Assembly: GCA_023428515.1 (NCBI GenBank)
Contig: JAEYXI010000556.1
Location: forward strand, 1 to 5,395
Source: Pseudomonadota bacterium
GTDB lineage: Bacteria > Pseudomonadota > Alphaproteobacteria > Rhizobiales > Rhizobiaceae
DNA length: 5,395 nt
Direction: 5' to 3'
A model generated the notes under the pieces. That model saw nothing but the letters and a program-made list of their open reading frames with translations, ran no database searches and was not told where the DNA came from. Positions within the stretch are counted from its first letter, which is position 1. Every line of letters begins with the position of its first letter. Below are positions 5,328 through 5,395 of the stretch, one piece after another. The position numbers and the translations under genes are program-made.

Positions 5328-5356
5328 ACCATAGAGCGGGCCTGCACCTGCGTCAA
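5328..5356 (-). promoter_or_regulatory. Sigma70-type promoter of the ilvI-ilvH operon
   Basis: On the minus strand, -35 TTGACG (5356-5351) matches TTGACA at five of six positions, the spacer is exactly 17 bp, and -10 TATGGT (5333-5328) matches TATAAT at four of six. The usual spacing places the start of transcription at about 5321-5319, where the purines are G5320 and A5319; A5319 is the first base of the leader-peptide AUG. Confidence 0.78.
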
Positions 5357-5370
5357 CCGCGATTTCGGCG

Positions 5371-5390
5371 GCCTTCCGCAGACGAAAGGC
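5371..5390. repeat. Hairpin upstream of the ilv promoter
   Basis: On the minus strand an 8-bp stem (GCCTTTCG with TGCGGAAGGC minus its loop bases, one T-G pair) closes a 4-nt TCTG loop. It lies about 15 bp upstream of the -35 box and 5 bp from the window edge. It may end an upstream gene outside the window or be an operator. No T tract follows it on the minus strand, and the plus strand runs out of the window. Confidence 0.3.
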
Positions 5391-5395
5391 TCCCG

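Noticed and set aside
5147..5356. N-terminal extension of ilvI up to the ATG at 5356
   Set aside because: It would cross the promoter, the leader peptide and the U-tract terminator, is not like acetolactate synthase sequence, and makes the protein about 70 residues too long.
1..5395. CRISPR array, insertion sequence, tRNA or attachment site
   Set aside because: No regularly spaced repeats, terminal inverted repeats with a transposase, or tRNA-like cloverleaf were seen.

Overview
The window is GC-rich and its proteins look like those of an alphaproteobacterium. The acetolactate synthase subunits and the nitrile hydratase cluster most resemble those of Rhizobiales, perhaps a Mesorhizobium-like genome. 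That placement rests on recalled protein wording, not on a search. All genes except the first run on the minus strand, so they are best read from right to left.

Right side (about 5395 to 2687): a branched-chain amino acid biosynthesis operon with its control region. A sigma70-type promoter (-35 TTGACG, 17-bp spacer, -10 TATGGT) is followed almost at once by a 17-residue leader peptide rich in Leu, Ile and Val. Next come alternative RNA hairpins and an intrinsic terminator with a U tract, then ilvI (large subunit of acetolactate synthase) and ilvH (small regulatory subunit). This is the layout of transcription attenuation by ribosome stalling. The leader peptide is easy to miss because it has only 18 codons. 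The -10 box ends 8 nt before its AUG, so the transcript probably starts at or next to the AUG and the leader peptide is translated from a leaderless RNA.

Middle (about 2686 to 1995): a short intergenic stretch with an imperfect palindrome that overlaps a possible -10 box, then a LysE/RhtB-family membrane exporter.

Left side (1969 to 350): a cobalt-type nitrile hydratase cluster in the order alpha subunit, beta subunit, accessory (activator) protein. The three genes overlap at both junctions, with an ATGA overlap and a 14-nt overlap. The alpha subunit carries the cobalt-type C-T-L-C-S-C claw and a His/Asp-rich N terminus. The accessory gene appears to start at TTG and its protein resembles the N-terminal part of the beta subunit. 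No amidase or cobalt transporter lies in the window.

Far left (6 to 338): a small exported c-type cytochrome on the plus strand. It converges on the nitrile hydratase cluster with an 11-bp gap, and a perfect inverted repeat covers the junction.

No tRNA, rRNA, insertion sequence or CRISPR array was seen. All gaps between genes are shorter than 300 bases. The strongest observation is the attenuator with its probably leaderless leader peptide. The protein-coding genes belong to known families.
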